From positions 1,860,001-1,924,000 of the forward strand of contig NZ_CP047025.1 in the NCBI RefSeq assembly GCF_009796845.1: 64,000 nucleotides of DNA, read 5' to 3'. The notes below the pieces were generated by a model. The model was not told where the DNA came from. It saw only the letters and a program-made list of their open reading frames with translations, and did no database searches. Every line of letters starts with the position of its first letter. Positions within the stretch are counted from its first letter, which is position 1. Below are positions 50,366 through 59,541 of the stretch, piece after piece. The DNA is from Cobetia sp. L2A1 (GTDB taxonomy: Bacteria; Pseudomonadota; Gammaproteobacteria; Pseudomonadales; Halomonadaceae). The translations under genes and the position numbers were made by a program.

Positions 50366-51586
50366 ATGGGAACATTACTCGTCGCAGGTCAGAATACGCG
50401 TCTCACGGGAACTCGATACACACTTGATTTACAGGTGCCAGAAGCAGAACACGTCACCCTGGATGCCAGTGCCTTGTTGTTGGGTAGCACGGGGCGAGTG
50501 CAGGGAGATGCGGATTTTGTCTTCTACAACCAGCCAAAGCACCCCAGTGGTGCGGTAAACCAGGTATCCGGTGGGCGTTTTGACGTAGATCTCAGCCGCT
50601 TGCCTGAACATGTTGAGCGCGTAGCCTTCGTGTTTACGGTTGAGCAGGGGCTATCGGCACTCTCTAGTGGCTACGGTTTCACGCTGGGTGGTGAAGGGCA
50701 GGAAATCAACTTCTCAGGAAAGGGCACCGGACGGGCCGAGAAGTCATTGATCCTGATGGACCTCTATCGACGTAATGGTGAATGGAAAGCAAAGGCGGTC
50801 GACCAAGGGTTTGTGGGAGGCATGGCTCCTCTGGCGGAGCACTTCGGCGTCGCCGTTGGCGATAAGCCTGCCCCAACAGCTCAGCCCGCCCCAGCCGCCA
50901 AGCCCGCCCCGACACCTGTCGCCAAGCCTGAGCCAGCGCCTGCGTCGACTCCAGCGCCGATCAATCTGAGCAAGATTACACTCGAGAAGAAAGGTCAGAC
51001 CATTTCACTCGAGAAGAAGTCCAATTCCTTTGGCAAGATTCACGTCAATCTGAATTGGGAGCAGGGCACGGGCAAGGCCAAGAGTGGCGGCTTCCTGAGT
51101 GGGCTGATGGGCGGCGGCGGAGATGGCAAGATCGACCTTGATCTTGGCTGCATGTATGAATTGCGTGACGGAAAAGCCGGTGTCATCCAGGCGTTGGGCA
51201 AGCAGTTTGGCTCCCTGGAGCAGGCTCCGTATATCTTCCTGGATGGCGATGACCGGTCAGGCGCGGCCAGCAATGGCGAAAATCTCTATCTCAATGGCCA
51301 TCATTGGTCGGACATCAAGCGGGTCATGATATTTGCCTTCATCTATGAAGGAGCTGCCAACTGGGGGCAGGCGAACGGTAGAATTCTGTTCAAGGCTCCC
51401 GACCAGCCGGAGGTTGAAGTTCGTCTGGATGCCACGGATAGCGGCAAGAAGTTCTGCGTGGTGGCCATGCTCGAGAATGATGGCGGCGCGCTGAAGGTGT
51501 CGAAGGAAGTGAATTATTTCGCGGGCCACAAGCAAGCAGATACCCACTATGGATTCGGCTTCAGCTGGGGCCGAGGGAGCAAGTAA
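50366..51586 (+). CDS. terA: TerA-like protein with two TerD-fold domains
   Basis: The 406-residue protein has an N-terminal TerD-like domain of about 165 residues (EHVTLDASALLLGS; KSLILMDLYRRNGEWKAKAV), a proline/alanine/lysine linker at about 168-200 (repeats of KPAP), and a C-terminal TerA domain (INLSKITLEKKGQTISLEKK; FGKIHVNLNWEQGTG; KIDLDLGCMYELRDG). GGAG lies 7 bases before the ATG. TerA is a membrane-associated member of the TerABCD set. It is first in the plus operon and diverges from terB. Compared with TerA of enteric bacteria it has an added N-terminal domain. Confidence 0.9.
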   Translation: MGTLLVAGQNTRLTGTRYTLDLQVPEAEHVTLDASALLLGSTGRVQGDADFVFYNQPKHPSGAVNQVSGGRFDVDLSRLPEHVERVAFVFTVEQGLSALSSGYGFTLGGEGQEINFSGKGTGRAEKSLILMDLYRRNGEWKAKAVDQGFVGGMAPLAEHFGVAVGDKPAPTAQPAPAAKPAPTPVAKPEPAPASTPAPINLSKITLEKKGQTISLEKKSNSFGKIHVNLNWEQGTGKAKSGGFLSGLMGGGGDGKIDLDLGCMYELRDGKAGVIQALGKQFGSLEQAPYIFLDGDDRSGAASNGENLYLNGHHWSDIKRVMIFAFIYEGAANWGQANGRILFKAPDQPEVEVRLDATDSGKKFCVVAMLENDGGALKVSKEVNYFAGHKQADTHYGFGFSWGRGSK

Positions 51587-51757
51587 TTTCCGCTATTCTC
51601 TCGATGGGTACCATGGCCAGTTTTGCACCGACCCACGGGCATTCTCTAGAGTGAATGACCGTGGTGTTTTCCTCACTGAAATCCTGTCCTGTCATACGGT
51701 CCCCTTCCTGTTCAGACGACCCTTTCGGTGGTCGTCTCTGTACTTAAAGAGGTCATC

Positions 51758-52402
51758 ATGCGTCGTCTTCCTGTCTATCTCGTGCTCGACAAGTCCTATT
51801 CCATGACTGGTGAGCCTATCAATGCAGTCAATCAAGGCCTGCAGGGCCTGGTCGATATGTTGCGCCAGGATCCTCATGCGCTGGAGACCGTCTACCTATC
51901 AGTGATTGAGTTCAGTTCGAAACCGACCCAGACCATTCCGCTGACGGATCTGATGACGTTCCAGACACCGACTATCACGCCGGATGGCATGACGGGGCTG
52001 GGTGCAGCCCTTACGCTGACCGCCGAGCGTATCAAGGCTGAGGTCAAGCAGACGACGGCTGACACCAAGGGCGACTGGCGTCCGCTGGTATTCGTCTTCA
52101 CTGATGGCGCCTCGACGGATGATATCGCCAAGGGCATCACGGCGATCAAGGGCGTCAGCCTGGCCAAGTTGATTGGCTGTGCCGCCGGTAAGGAGGCAGA
52201 CGTTGAAGGCCTCAAAAGCTTTGCCACCGACGTGGTGCAGCTGGATAGTAATAGCGCCGAGTCCATTCGCGCCTTCTTCGCCTGGGTGTCGGCCAGCGTG
52301 TCCATGACCAGTCAGAATATCGAGGGCGGCGGAGGCGACGCCGGTGGTGAACTGCCACCGCCGCCGAAGGAAATCCAGGTCATCAACTTGTCCAAAGACT
52401 GA
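51758..52402 (+). CDS. von Willebrand factor A domain protein, TerY type (copy 1)
   Basis: The 214-residue protein is a single vWA domain. MIDAS residues are D11, S13 and S15 in LDKSYSM, T79 in GMTGLG and D116 in FTDGAST. A proline-rich tail (PPPPKEIQVINLSKD) follows; its last residues repeat the NLSK motif found at the starts of TerD proteins. vWA domains bind metal and form protein complexes. Two more copies follow. The ATG at 51758 is chosen over 51728 because AGAGG lies 5 bases upstream. This is the first of the TerY set of the TerY-P triad. Confidence 0.93.
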   Translation: MRRLPVYLVLDKSYSMTGEPINAVNQGLQGLVDMLRQDPHALETVYLSVIEFSSKPTQTIPLTDLMTFQTPTITPDGMTGLGAALTLTAERIKAEVKQTTADTKGDWRPLVFVFTDGASTDDIAKGITAIKGVSLAKLIGCAAGKEADVEGLKSFATDVVQLDSNSAESIRAFFAWVSASVSMTSQNIEGGGGDAGGELPPPPKEIQVINLSKD

Positions 52403-52413
52403 GCGAGGGCACC

Positions 52414-53061
52414 ATGCAACGTCGTCTCCCCATCTATTTGCTGATCGACTCTTCCGGTTCCATGCGCGGCGAGCCGATCCAGTCTGTGAACGTAGGCCTC
52501 TCAGCCATGCTGACGGCACTGCGTCAGGACCCCTACGCACTGGAAACGGTGCATCTGTCGATCATTACCTTCGATCACAAGATTACCGATCTCGTGCCGC
52601 TGCAGCCGCTGGAAACAGCGCAGGTCGATGATATCGAGCTGCCGCGCTCTGGTGCTACCCACATGGGGGAGGCGCTGAATCACGTCTGTGATTGCGTTGA
52701 GCGCGACGTCATGACCTCGACGGCAGATCAGAAGGGAGACTTTCGTCCGATGTTGTTCGTGATGACCGATGGTTCCCCCTCGGATCTGATGGAGTTCGAG
52801 GGTGCCGTGAAGCGTATCAAGGGCATGAAGTTCTCCGAGATCATCGCCTGTGCCGCGGGCCCCAAGGCCAAGACAGAACATCTCCAGAAGTTCGCCTCCC
52901 AGACAGTAAGCCTGGAAACCATGGACAGCTCGAGCTTTGCGACCTACTTCCAGTGGGTGTCTGCTTCTATCGCTGCCACTGCGAGTGGCCAGCAGGCAGG
53001 TAATGCGCCGGAAGACATCACACTGCCGCCGCCGCCCGCTGAAGTGCAGGTCGTTCTGTAA
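52414..53061 (+). CDS. von Willebrand factor A domain protein, TerY type (copy 2)
   Basis: The 215-residue vWA protein has a MIDAS with D12, S14 and S16 (IDSSGSM), a threonine in GATHMGEALN and VMTDGSPSD. It is a close relative of the proteins before and after it, with the same QDPYALETVHLSIITF block, and also ends in a proline-rich tail (LPPPPAEVQVVL). It begins 11 bases after copy 1. The three copies are probably tandem duplicates that interact with TerD proteins or with the kinase and phosphatase encoded downstream. Confidence 0.93.
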   Translation: MQRRLPIYLLIDSSGSMRGEPIQSVNVGLSAMLTALRQDPYALETVHLSIITFDHKITDLVPLQPLETAQVDDIELPRSGATHMGEALNHVCDCVERDVMTSTADQKGDFRPMLFVMTDGSPSDLMEFEGAVKRIKGMKFSEIIACAAGPKAKTEHLQKFASQTVSLETMDSSSFATYFQWVSASIAATASGQQAGNAPEDITLPPPPAEVQVVL

Positions 53062-53070
53062 GGAGTTGAC

Positions 53071-54132
53071 ATGAGACGCCTACCGATTTTCTTTGTACTG
53101 GATGTTTCCGAATCGATGGCAGGGGAGCCACTGATCCGACTGCAAAAGGCGATGGAAAGCATCGTCGATCAGTTGCGTCAGGACCCCAATGCACTGGAAA
53201 CCGTCCATATCTCGGTGATTGCTTTTGCGGGCCGCGCCGGAACGATCGTCCCGTTGGTGGAATTGATGTCGTTCTATCCTCCGCGTTTGCCGCTAGGCGG
53301 TGGGACTGCCCTGGGCGAAGCCCTCGACGAGTTGATGGTGCGCATCGAGGTTGACGTAAAGAAGACCACGGCGGACCAGCGGGGAGACTGGGAGCCCATT
53401 GTTTACCTGCTGACCGACGGTCGGCCGACCGATCGTACTGATGATGCCATTCGTCGTTGGCGTGAAGACTTCGCCAGCCGCGCGCATCTGATTGCCGTCA
53501 CCCTGGGCAAGGGAGCGGATACGCGCGTACTCAAACAGCTCACGGACGATGTACTGACACTGGCTGAGGAGGGCGGTGAGGAGCTGGCTCGTTTCGCCCA
53601 ATGGGTCACTGCCTCAGTGGCCGCACAGAGTCAGGCATTGGATACTGGCCGAGCGGCGCCAGGCATCTCGCTGGCCAAGGCCGGCGATGCTGGCATCACA
53701 TTGGTCAAGCCTGGTGATGAGATGACGCCAGAAGATGATCAGGTGGTAGTGCTGACCGGCCGCTGTGCCCGTCACCGCAAGCCGTATCTACTCAAGTATC
53801 AAGCGCTCGCCATGCCCAATGCGCTGGGACATTTTAGTGGTACTTCCCCGACAGGAGTCTACGGTCTGGAAGGCTGCTATGGGCTGGAGGAGGATTACTT
53901 TGACTGGACAGCGCAGCGAACGGCCCCTGCGACGCCTGTCAGTACAGATCAGCTGGAAGGCGTTGCGCCATGTCCGCATTGTGGCGCGGCGACCACCTTT
54001 GCGCTGGGCGGCTGTAATCATCTCATGTGCTGCAATGGCCCGGGTGAGCAGACGTGCCCGTGGTGTGATGCGAGCGTGAATTTCGGAACAGGTAGCAATG
54101 ATGCCTTTGATGTAGGCCGAGGTCTTGGATGA
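53071..54132 (+). CDS. vWA domain protein with C-terminal zinc-binding TerY-C domain (copy 3)
   Basis: The 353-residue protein has an N-terminal vWA domain (D11, S13, S15 in LDVSESM; GGGTALGEALDEL; LLTDGRPTDRT) and a C-terminal extension of about 130 residues, including a cysteine-rich region from C301 (CPHCGAATTFALGGCNHLMC, then CPWCD) that should bind zinc. This matches the domain order of TerY proteins in the TerY-P group. It overlaps the start of the phosphatase gene by four bases, so translation is coupled and direct interaction of the products is plausible. Confidence 0.9.
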   Translation: MRRLPIFFVLDVSESMAGEPLIRLQKAMESIVDQLRQDPNALETVHISVIAFAGRAGTIVPLVELMSFYPPRLPLGGGTALGEALDELMVRIEVDVKKTTADQRGDWEPIVYLLTDGRPTDRTDDAIRRWREDFASRAHLIAVTLGKGADTRVLKQLTDDVLTLAEEGGEELARFAQWVTASVAAQSQALDTGRAAPGISLAKAGDAGITLVKPGDEMTPEDDQVVVLTGRCARHRKPYLLKYQALAMPNALGHFSGTSPTGVYGLEGCYGLEEDYFDWTAQRTAPATPVSTDQLEGVAPCPHCGAATTFALGGCNHLMCCNGPGEQTCPWCDASVNFGTGSNDAFDVGRGLG

Positions 54133-56003
54133 AACATTCTCACGACTATTACGCGCAGATCTTCATGCTGCTGATGACGGGACAGCGGGGTTACTACCGA
54201 TCCGACGTTGTGGAAAAGTTGATGGCCGACACCGATGCAGTCGCACTGGTCGATGACTTCACTGAGCGTTTTCGCACTCACGTGGTCGAGTCGACACGTC
54301 CCGACGATATCGTGGAGACCCCGATTGAGCGCCCCGCGATGGCAGAGCTCGACGTTGACGATGCCGTGCCGCTCGCCGAACTGACATGCCCGGATGCACT
54401 GCCACTCGCGGATGCGGAGATGGAAATGCTGACACCCGTGCCTCGGCCTGAGGGAGTGACACATGAGGCGGTCTTGCTACCGGACATTGAGATGACAGCA
54501 CCTGTCATTACCGATTCGCTTGAAACGACTCACCTGAATGCTGCACCTGCCGAGCCAAGCACTCTCGAATCAAGCACTCTCGAGCCAACCATCAAGTCGC
54601 CTGAAGTGCCAAGCGAGTGCACCGAGTCCGTGTCAGTAGAAGAGCAGGGCACCGTATTGTCGCCTGGTGAAGTCCCCTCCCATTCGGCAGCTCCAAAGGA
54701 GTCTTTCGTGAGTGAAGTGACCCGCAATATCCCCAATGGCAAGTCAGGCCAGCCTTACCAGCATGACCTTGGCGAGCTGCTATCGGCGGCTCCCGCGGAG
54801 GTGACTGGCCTGATGCTGATCGACGATGGCGGTACAGGGTTACGTCTCGAAGGGTGTCAGTTGATCGGTGAGTTGGCGGCAGCCGGCAATGCCGAGCTGA
54901 AGGTAGCAGGGCAGAATGCGCCGGGTGTGAATCTGGCAAGCTGGACACTGCGACTGGCGATCATTGCCAACCCGCGCGATCTCTGGAAGACCTTGCCATC
55001 GGATACGACAGCCCCGTATGCCAAGGCAGATTGCGACGTCGCACGCCTGTCGACGTCATCAGGCTGGCGGATGTACATGGCGTCACAGCGGGGGCGCTCG
55101 CACGCGCATCGTGGTGGTCAACGTGATGATCATGGTGTGATCCGAACGACCCGTAATGGTTGGAATATCCTGGCGGTGGCTGATGGCGCGGGTTCCTGCG
55201 CTTTTTCCCGACAAGGAAGTCTACTGGCGTCGACTCACACGGTTGATGGGCTGATGGCCTATCTGGAAGCCGATGATGGCAACTTCGAAGCCGTCGTCCT
55301 CGACTATCTAGATAAGCAATCCGCTCGCAATACTCCCCCCAAAGAGTGGATCGATGCGCTCTACCACAGTGTGTTTACCTCGCTTCACCACGGCTTCAAG
55401 GCGATCTGTGAGGAAGCTCAGGCTGCCAATCAGCCTGTCAAAGCGTTTTCGACAACCTTGTTGCTGGCGCTGCACAAACCCTCAGCCCAAGGGGATCTGG
55501 TGATTACCTTCGGCATTGGTGATGGTGGCATCGCGGTACTCGAAACTGGTCGCGCCGCCACGCTGATGAATCATGTCGATGCGGGCGCGCATGCCGGTCA
55601 GACACGTTTCCTGGATGGTGCCGTGTTCAGCAATGCCGAGCAGGATTTCTATCCGCGTATCCGCATCCAACGCTTCACATCACTCAAGGCACTGGTGTTG
55701 GCCACCGACGGTATTACCGACCCGCTGTTTGCGTCAGACAATGATCTGCACGAGGGTGAAAGCTGGTGGCGCGTGTTCGATGACCTCGCACCAGCATTGG
55801 AGGGCGAGCAACCTGATGATCTACAGAGCGATAAGGTGGTGGCTGACCCTGCCATTGGACCGTCGCATGATCCACTGGTGCGCTATCTCGATTTCTTCAC
55901 GCCAGGCCATCATGACGATCGCACGTTGGCGGTATTGCTACGACCGCAGACAGCGTCTGATACGCCCTCGGAGGCGCGAGTAGAGGAGGCCAATCATGAG
56001 TGA
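54129..56003 (+). CDS. PP2C-type serine/threonine phosphatase of the TerY-P triad
   Basis: The 624-residue protein has a helical N-terminus (1-60), an acidic, low-complexity linker of about 130 residues, a small beta-rich region, and a PP2C catalytic domain from about residue 310. Metal-binding motifs are R332-D-D-H335, LAVADGAGSC, FGIGDGG, LATDGITDP and HHDDRTLAV. The PP2C domain is divergent from classical PPM proteins but retains the acidic metal ligands. It should dephosphorylate targets of the kinase encoded next, whose start lies inside its last codons. Confidence 0.9.
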   Translation: MKHSHDYYAQIFMLLMTGQRGYYRSDVVEKLMADTDAVALVDDFTERFRTHVVESTRPDDIVETPIERPAMAELDVDDAVPLAELTCPDALPLADAEMEMLTPVPRPEGVTHEAVLLPDIEMTAPVITDSLETTHLNAAPAEPSTLESSTLEPTIKSPEVPSECTESVSVEEQGTVLSPGEVPSHSAAPKESFVSEVTRNIPNGKSGQPYQHDLGELLSAAPAEVTGLMLIDDGGTGLRLEGCQLIGELAAAGNAELKVAGQNAPGVNLASWTLRLAIIANPRDLWKTLPSDTTAPYAKADCDVARLSTSSGWRMYMASQRGRSHAHRGGQRDDHGVIRTTRNGWNILAVADGAGSCAFSRQGSLLASTHTVDGLMAYLEADDGNFEAVVLDYLDKQSARNTPPKEWIDALYHSVFTSLHHGFKAICEEAQAANQPVKAFSTTLLLALHKPSAQGDLVITFGIGDGGIAVLETGRAATLMNHVDAGAHAGQTRFLDGAVFSNAEQDFYPRIRIQRFTSLKALVLATDGITDPLFASDNDLHEGESWWRVFDDLAPALEGEQPDDLQSDKVVADPAIGPSHDPLVRYLDFFTPGHHDDRTLAVLLRPQTASDTPSEARVEEANHE

Positions 56004-57492
56004 CACCATCATCACTCTGACGGCGTCCAATGGAGAGCAGGTCCAGTTTCGCGACAAGATCATCGCTCAAGGCGGTATGAAGGACGTCTACGCCTCACCG
56101 GACAAGACCTACGTGGTGGCTTTCTATCGTGCTGATCTGGATGACGCCTCACGCCAGCGTCTGCAGATGATTACCGGGCCGTACCGCGAGCGTATCTTCG
56201 GTGAAGCCAGTGGCGATTATTGGCACCAGATGTTTTGCTGGCCCACGGCGACGGTCGAGCATGAAGGCCGAGTCGGTGTGGTCGCGCCGTTCTATCAAGA
56301 TCATTTCTTCTTCGAGCATGGGTCGTTCAACAATGACATGCTCAAGATTCGTGGCAAGGACAAGGAAGGCAAATGGTTCGCCGCGCCAAACAATCAGTTC
56401 AAGTTTCTGGATGAACGTGAACGCGGTAACTGGCTGTCCTATCTCCAGCTATGTCTGCGATTGTCGCGGGCCGTCCGCAGGCTGCATGCCGCGGGTCTGG
56501 CACACAGTGATTTGAGCTACAAGAATGTATTGCTCTCACCGACCACCGGGCAGGTATGCATCATCGACGTGGATGGGCTGGTGGTGCCAGAGCGCTTTCC
56601 ACCAGAGGTCGTCGGCACCCCGGACTTCATTGCGCCGGAAGTGGTGGCCTCCAGTCACCTTGAGAAGACGGATCCGAATCGTGCGCTCCCCAGTATCACG
56701 ACGGACCGACATGCGCTGGCGGTGATGATCTATACGCTATTGCTGCTGCGCCATCCGCTGCGAGGCAGGAAGGTGCATGCCGAAGATCCGGGCGAGGATG
56801 AGCGACTGACCATGGGGCGCGAAGCGCTCTTCATCGAGCATCCTGTCGATAGCAGCAATCGCCTCAATCCCTCTGAAGCCAAGCCCACTGAATTGCCGTG
56901 GAAAGATCCTGAAGCGCTGCCCTATACGATCACCGGCCCCTATCTGAAGGAGCTGTTTGACAGCGCCTTCATGGAGGGCTTGCAGGCGCCGCGCAAGCGG
57001 CCGAGCGCCGACGAATGGGAAGCGGCGCTGATCAAGACCGTCGATCTCATTCAGCCGTGTCAGAACAGCGACTGTGCTCAAGGCTGGTATGTGTTCGCCA
57101 ATACCACCGCGCCACGGTGCCCATTCTGCGGGACGCCCTACAAGGGTGAGTTACCGATTCTCAATCTGTATTCAAAGCGCGGTGACAGTTTCCGGCCAGA
57201 CAATCATCGCTTGATGGTGTACTCCAACCAGAGCCTGTTTCCGTGGCATGTCGATCGCACCATCACGCCTAATGAGCGGTTGGCGGCAAATCAGCGCTCG
57301 CGCGTCGGCTACTTCGTCCAGCATCAAGGGCGCTGGTTCCTGGTCAATGAAGCAATGCCGGCGTTACGCAACGCCCAGACGGGCGAAGATCTTCCTGTGG
57401 GTAGCCAGATAGAGCTCAAGGAAGGCCTACAGCTCATCACGGGCAAGCATCCGGGCAGCCGTCTGTTTCACGTTCAGATGGTGAATGGCTGA
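55996..57492 (+). CDS. Divergent protein kinase with zinc ribbon and FHA-like C-terminus
   Basis: The 498-residue protein has a kinase domain: a glycine-loop-like AQGGMKDVYASPDKTYVVAF, catalytic loop H170-S-D172-L-S-Y-K-N177, and metal-binding D191-V-D193-G. The usual lysine in the third strand appears to be replaced (VVAFY, A42), and HRD is HSD. After about residue 350 follow a zinc ribbon (C355, C360, then CPFCG) and a C-terminal region that reads like an FHA fold (RPDNHRLMVYSNQSLFPWHV). It forms the TerY-P triad with the PP2C and vWA proteins. Its start overlaps the phosphatase gene by eight bases. Activity is likely but not certain. Confidence 0.86.
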   Translation: MSDTIITLTASNGEQVQFRDKIIAQGGMKDVYASPDKTYVVAFYRADLDDASRQRLQMITGPYRERIFGEASGDYWHQMFCWPTATVEHEGRVGVVAPFYQDHFFFEHGSFNNDMLKIRGKDKEGKWFAAPNNQFKFLDERERGNWLSYLQLCLRLSRAVRRLHAAGLAHSDLSYKNVLLSPTTGQVCIIDVDGLVVPERFPPEVVGTPDFIAPEVVASSHLEKTDPNRALPSITTDRHALAVMIYTLLLLRHPLRGRKVHAEDPGEDERLTMGREALFIEHPVDSSNRLNPSEAKPTELPWKDPEALPYTITGPYLKELFDSAFMEGLQAPRKRPSADEWEAALIKTVDLIQPCQNSDCAQGWYVFANTTAPRCPFCGTPYKGELPILNLYSKRGDSFRPDNHRLMVYSNQSLFPWHVDRTITPNERLAANQRSRVGYFVQHQGRWFLVNEAMPALRNAQTGEDLPVGSQIELKEGLQLITGKHPGSRLFHVQMVNG

Positions 57493-57958
57493 TGCTGGTG
57501 AAAACGCCACTGGTTTCTCACTAACTAAGCACCTGACTCTTAACTCTGGTTAGCTTTCCGTGAAAAGGAGAGCACCGAGGTGATGGGGTGTCAAACAGTG
57601 CATTGTTATGATGCAACGACATTATCTTCTGCACCAAATCGTGTTTTCACCGGATCATCCTCAGCGTGATGCCGCGATAGTCAGTGTCACGCTGGGGTAT
57701 TGCGTCCAGTCTCCGCCGCGTGATGCCGCGGTTTGTGTTTCATAGAGTCTTGTCAAAGCCATGAATGGCACATTCGTTGCAAAGATTGACTAGAGATCCA
57801 CTTGTTTCATTGGTCAGGTTTTACCGGTTGGTAACACCATCGACACGGCATGTGGTGAACTTTCCAATAACAACGACCCGCCTGATGGCATCGAGCGATT
57901 CAAAGGCCAGAGGCGTCGCCGGCTTATCGCTCGTACTGACACACTCTGGAGAATCTTG
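57493..57958. other. Intergenic region before the ABC transporter
   Basis: No credible gene is seen in 466 bases. GCGTGATGCCGCG occurs twice (57664-57676 and 57718-57730). A palindrome TTACC-GGTT-GGTAA lies at 57821-57834 and a TTGGTCAGG half-site just before it; both lie about 130 bases before the transporter gene and could be regulator sites. The promoter of the transporter operon is expected here. Confidence 0.5.
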
Positions 57959-58768
57959 ATGAGTAAGCACAACCGGCTTGGTAACTGGTTACGTAAGGGT
58001 ATTCTGCTGATCCTGTGGGGCACGCTGGCGACGACTGCATTGACTGCCCGCGCTGACGCGCTGAGTGACATTACCGACAGCGGCGTACTGAAGGTGGCTG
58101 TCCCCCAGGATTTCCCCCCGTTCGGCTCGGTCGGATTGGACCTCAAGCCGCGTGGCTACGACATCGACATGGCTCAGTACCTGGCTGACCAGTTGAAGGT
58201 GGAACTGGAGCTGGTGCCTGTCACCTCCGCCAATCGCATCCCTTACCTGCAGACGCGCAAGGTCGATCTGGTGATCTCGAGTCTGGGCAAGAATCCTGAA
58301 CGTGAAAAGGCGATCGATTTCTCCAATGCCTATGCGCCGTTCTTCCTTGGCGTGTTCGGAGAGAAGGGTAGCGAGGTCGACTCCGCTGAAGGGCTTGCTG
58401 ACAAGACCATCGGCGTGACACGTGGCTCGGTGGAGGACATGGAGCTCAGCAAGGTCGCGCCGGCGTCGACTACCGTGAAGCGTTTCGAAGATAACAACAC
58501 CACCTTGTCGGCCTTCCTGTCCGGGCAGGTCGAGATGATTGCCACCGGCAACCTCGTGACCGCTTCCATTGCTGAACGCAATCCGTCTCGCGTGCCGGTC
58601 AGTGTGCTGCCACTCAAGAACTCTCCCTGCTATGTGGGCATGCGTCATGACACCCCTGAACTCAAGGCGCGCGTGAATGAATTGATCGCACAGGGCATCA
58701 AGGATGGCACGCTCAACGCGCTTTCCGAGACCTGGTTCAAGGCCCCGTTGCCGTCACTGGATGCTTGA
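57959..58768 (+). CDS. ABC transporter substrate-binding protein, polar amino acid type
   Basis: The 269-residue precursor has a signal peptide (LRKGILLILWGTLATTALTA, cut after ARA at about residue 31) and a SBP_bac_3 domain: GVLKVAVPQDFPPFGSVG, YDIDMAQYLADQLKVELELV, LVISSLGKNPEREKAIDFSN. It binds amino acids or similar small compounds in the periplasm. The ATG at 57959 has GGAG 7 bases upstream. It leads an operon of two permeases, an ATPase and an amidase, suggesting that the ligand is an amide or a compound hydrolysed by that amidase. Confidence 0.93.
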   Translation: MSKHNRLGNWLRKGILLILWGTLATTALTARADALSDITDSGVLKVAVPQDFPPFGSVGLDLKPRGYDIDMAQYLADQLKVELELVPVTSANRIPYLQTRKVDLVISSLGKNPEREKAIDFSNAYAPFFLGVFGEKGSEVDSAEGLADKTIGVTRGSVEDMELSKVAPASTTVKRFEDNNTTLSAFLSGQVEMIATGNLVTASIAERNPSRVPVSVLPLKNSPCYVGMRHDTPELKARVNELIAQGIKDGTLNALSETWFKAPLPSLDA

Positions 58769-58815
58769 GCCGACAGGCCACGCGCCTGATGTCACATCCT
58801 GGTGAGGCGATACTG

Positions 58816-59541
58816 ATGAACTATATTCCTGATTTCTCGCGGCTGTTGCCGTATGTCCCGGACCTGTTGGCCGGGCTGATGACGACGGTCTGGCTGACTG
58901 TGCTGACCACTACGTTTGGGATACTCGGCGCGGTCATGTGTGTTTGGCAGCGCCATCGTACGCCGACAAGTGCCTTCAGCCGGCTACTGGGCATGCTGGT
59001 GGAGCTGCTGCGCAACACGCCGTTCATCGTGCAGCTGTTCTTCATCTTCTTCGGCCTGCCTGCGCTGGGAGTCTCGCTCAGCGCCGAGATGGCCGCGGTG
59101 ATCGCGATGACCTTGAATCTTGCCGCCTACAGCAGTGAGATTCTGCGTGCAGGAGTCGATGCGACGGGGCGCGGACAATGGGAAGCTGGGCGTGCTCTGG
59201 GGCTGACGCCCTGGCAGAGCTATCGGCATGTGGTGCTGATGCCGGCGCTGGAACGCATGTATCCAGCGCTGACCAGCCAGTGCGTGATCGTGATGCTGGG
59301 CTCCGCGGTGGTGTCCCAGATCAGCGTGTCGGACCTGACCTTCGCGGCCAACTTCATTCAGTCGCGGACCTTCCTGAGCTTTGAAAGCTATGTGGTCACG
59401 GCAGGGCTCTACCTGGTGCTGGCCATCACGATGCGCTCATTGCTGAATCGACTCGGACGACGTCTCTTCGGCTTTCGTCACCTGACAGTCGCCCGCGTGA
59501 AGCCTCTGGCAGTCACGCCGTTCAAGGAGGCTCGGCCATGA
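58816..59541 (+). CDS. ABC transporter permease, HisM/GlnP type (1)
   Basis: The 241-residue protein has five membrane segments and the His/Glu/Gln/Arg permease pattern, with GMLVELLRNTPFIVQLFFIF and the EAA-like loop ATGRGQWEAGRALGLTPWQS. GAGG lies 8 bases before the ATG at 58816; a TTG at 58765 overlapping the previous stop is an alternative start. It pairs with the second permease, whose start lies within its last four bases. Confidence 0.92.
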   Translation: MNYIPDFSRLLPYVPDLLAGLMTTVWLTVLTTTFGILGAVMCVWQRHRTPTSAFSRLLGMLVELLRNTPFIVQLFFIFFGLPALGVSLSAEMAAVIAMTLNLAAYSSEILRAGVDATGRGQWEAGRALGLTPWQSYRHVVLMPALERMYPALTSQCVIVMLGSAVVSQISVSDLTFAANFIQSRTFLSFESYVVTAGLYLVLAITMRSLLNRLGRRLFGFRHLTVARVKPLAVTPFKEARP

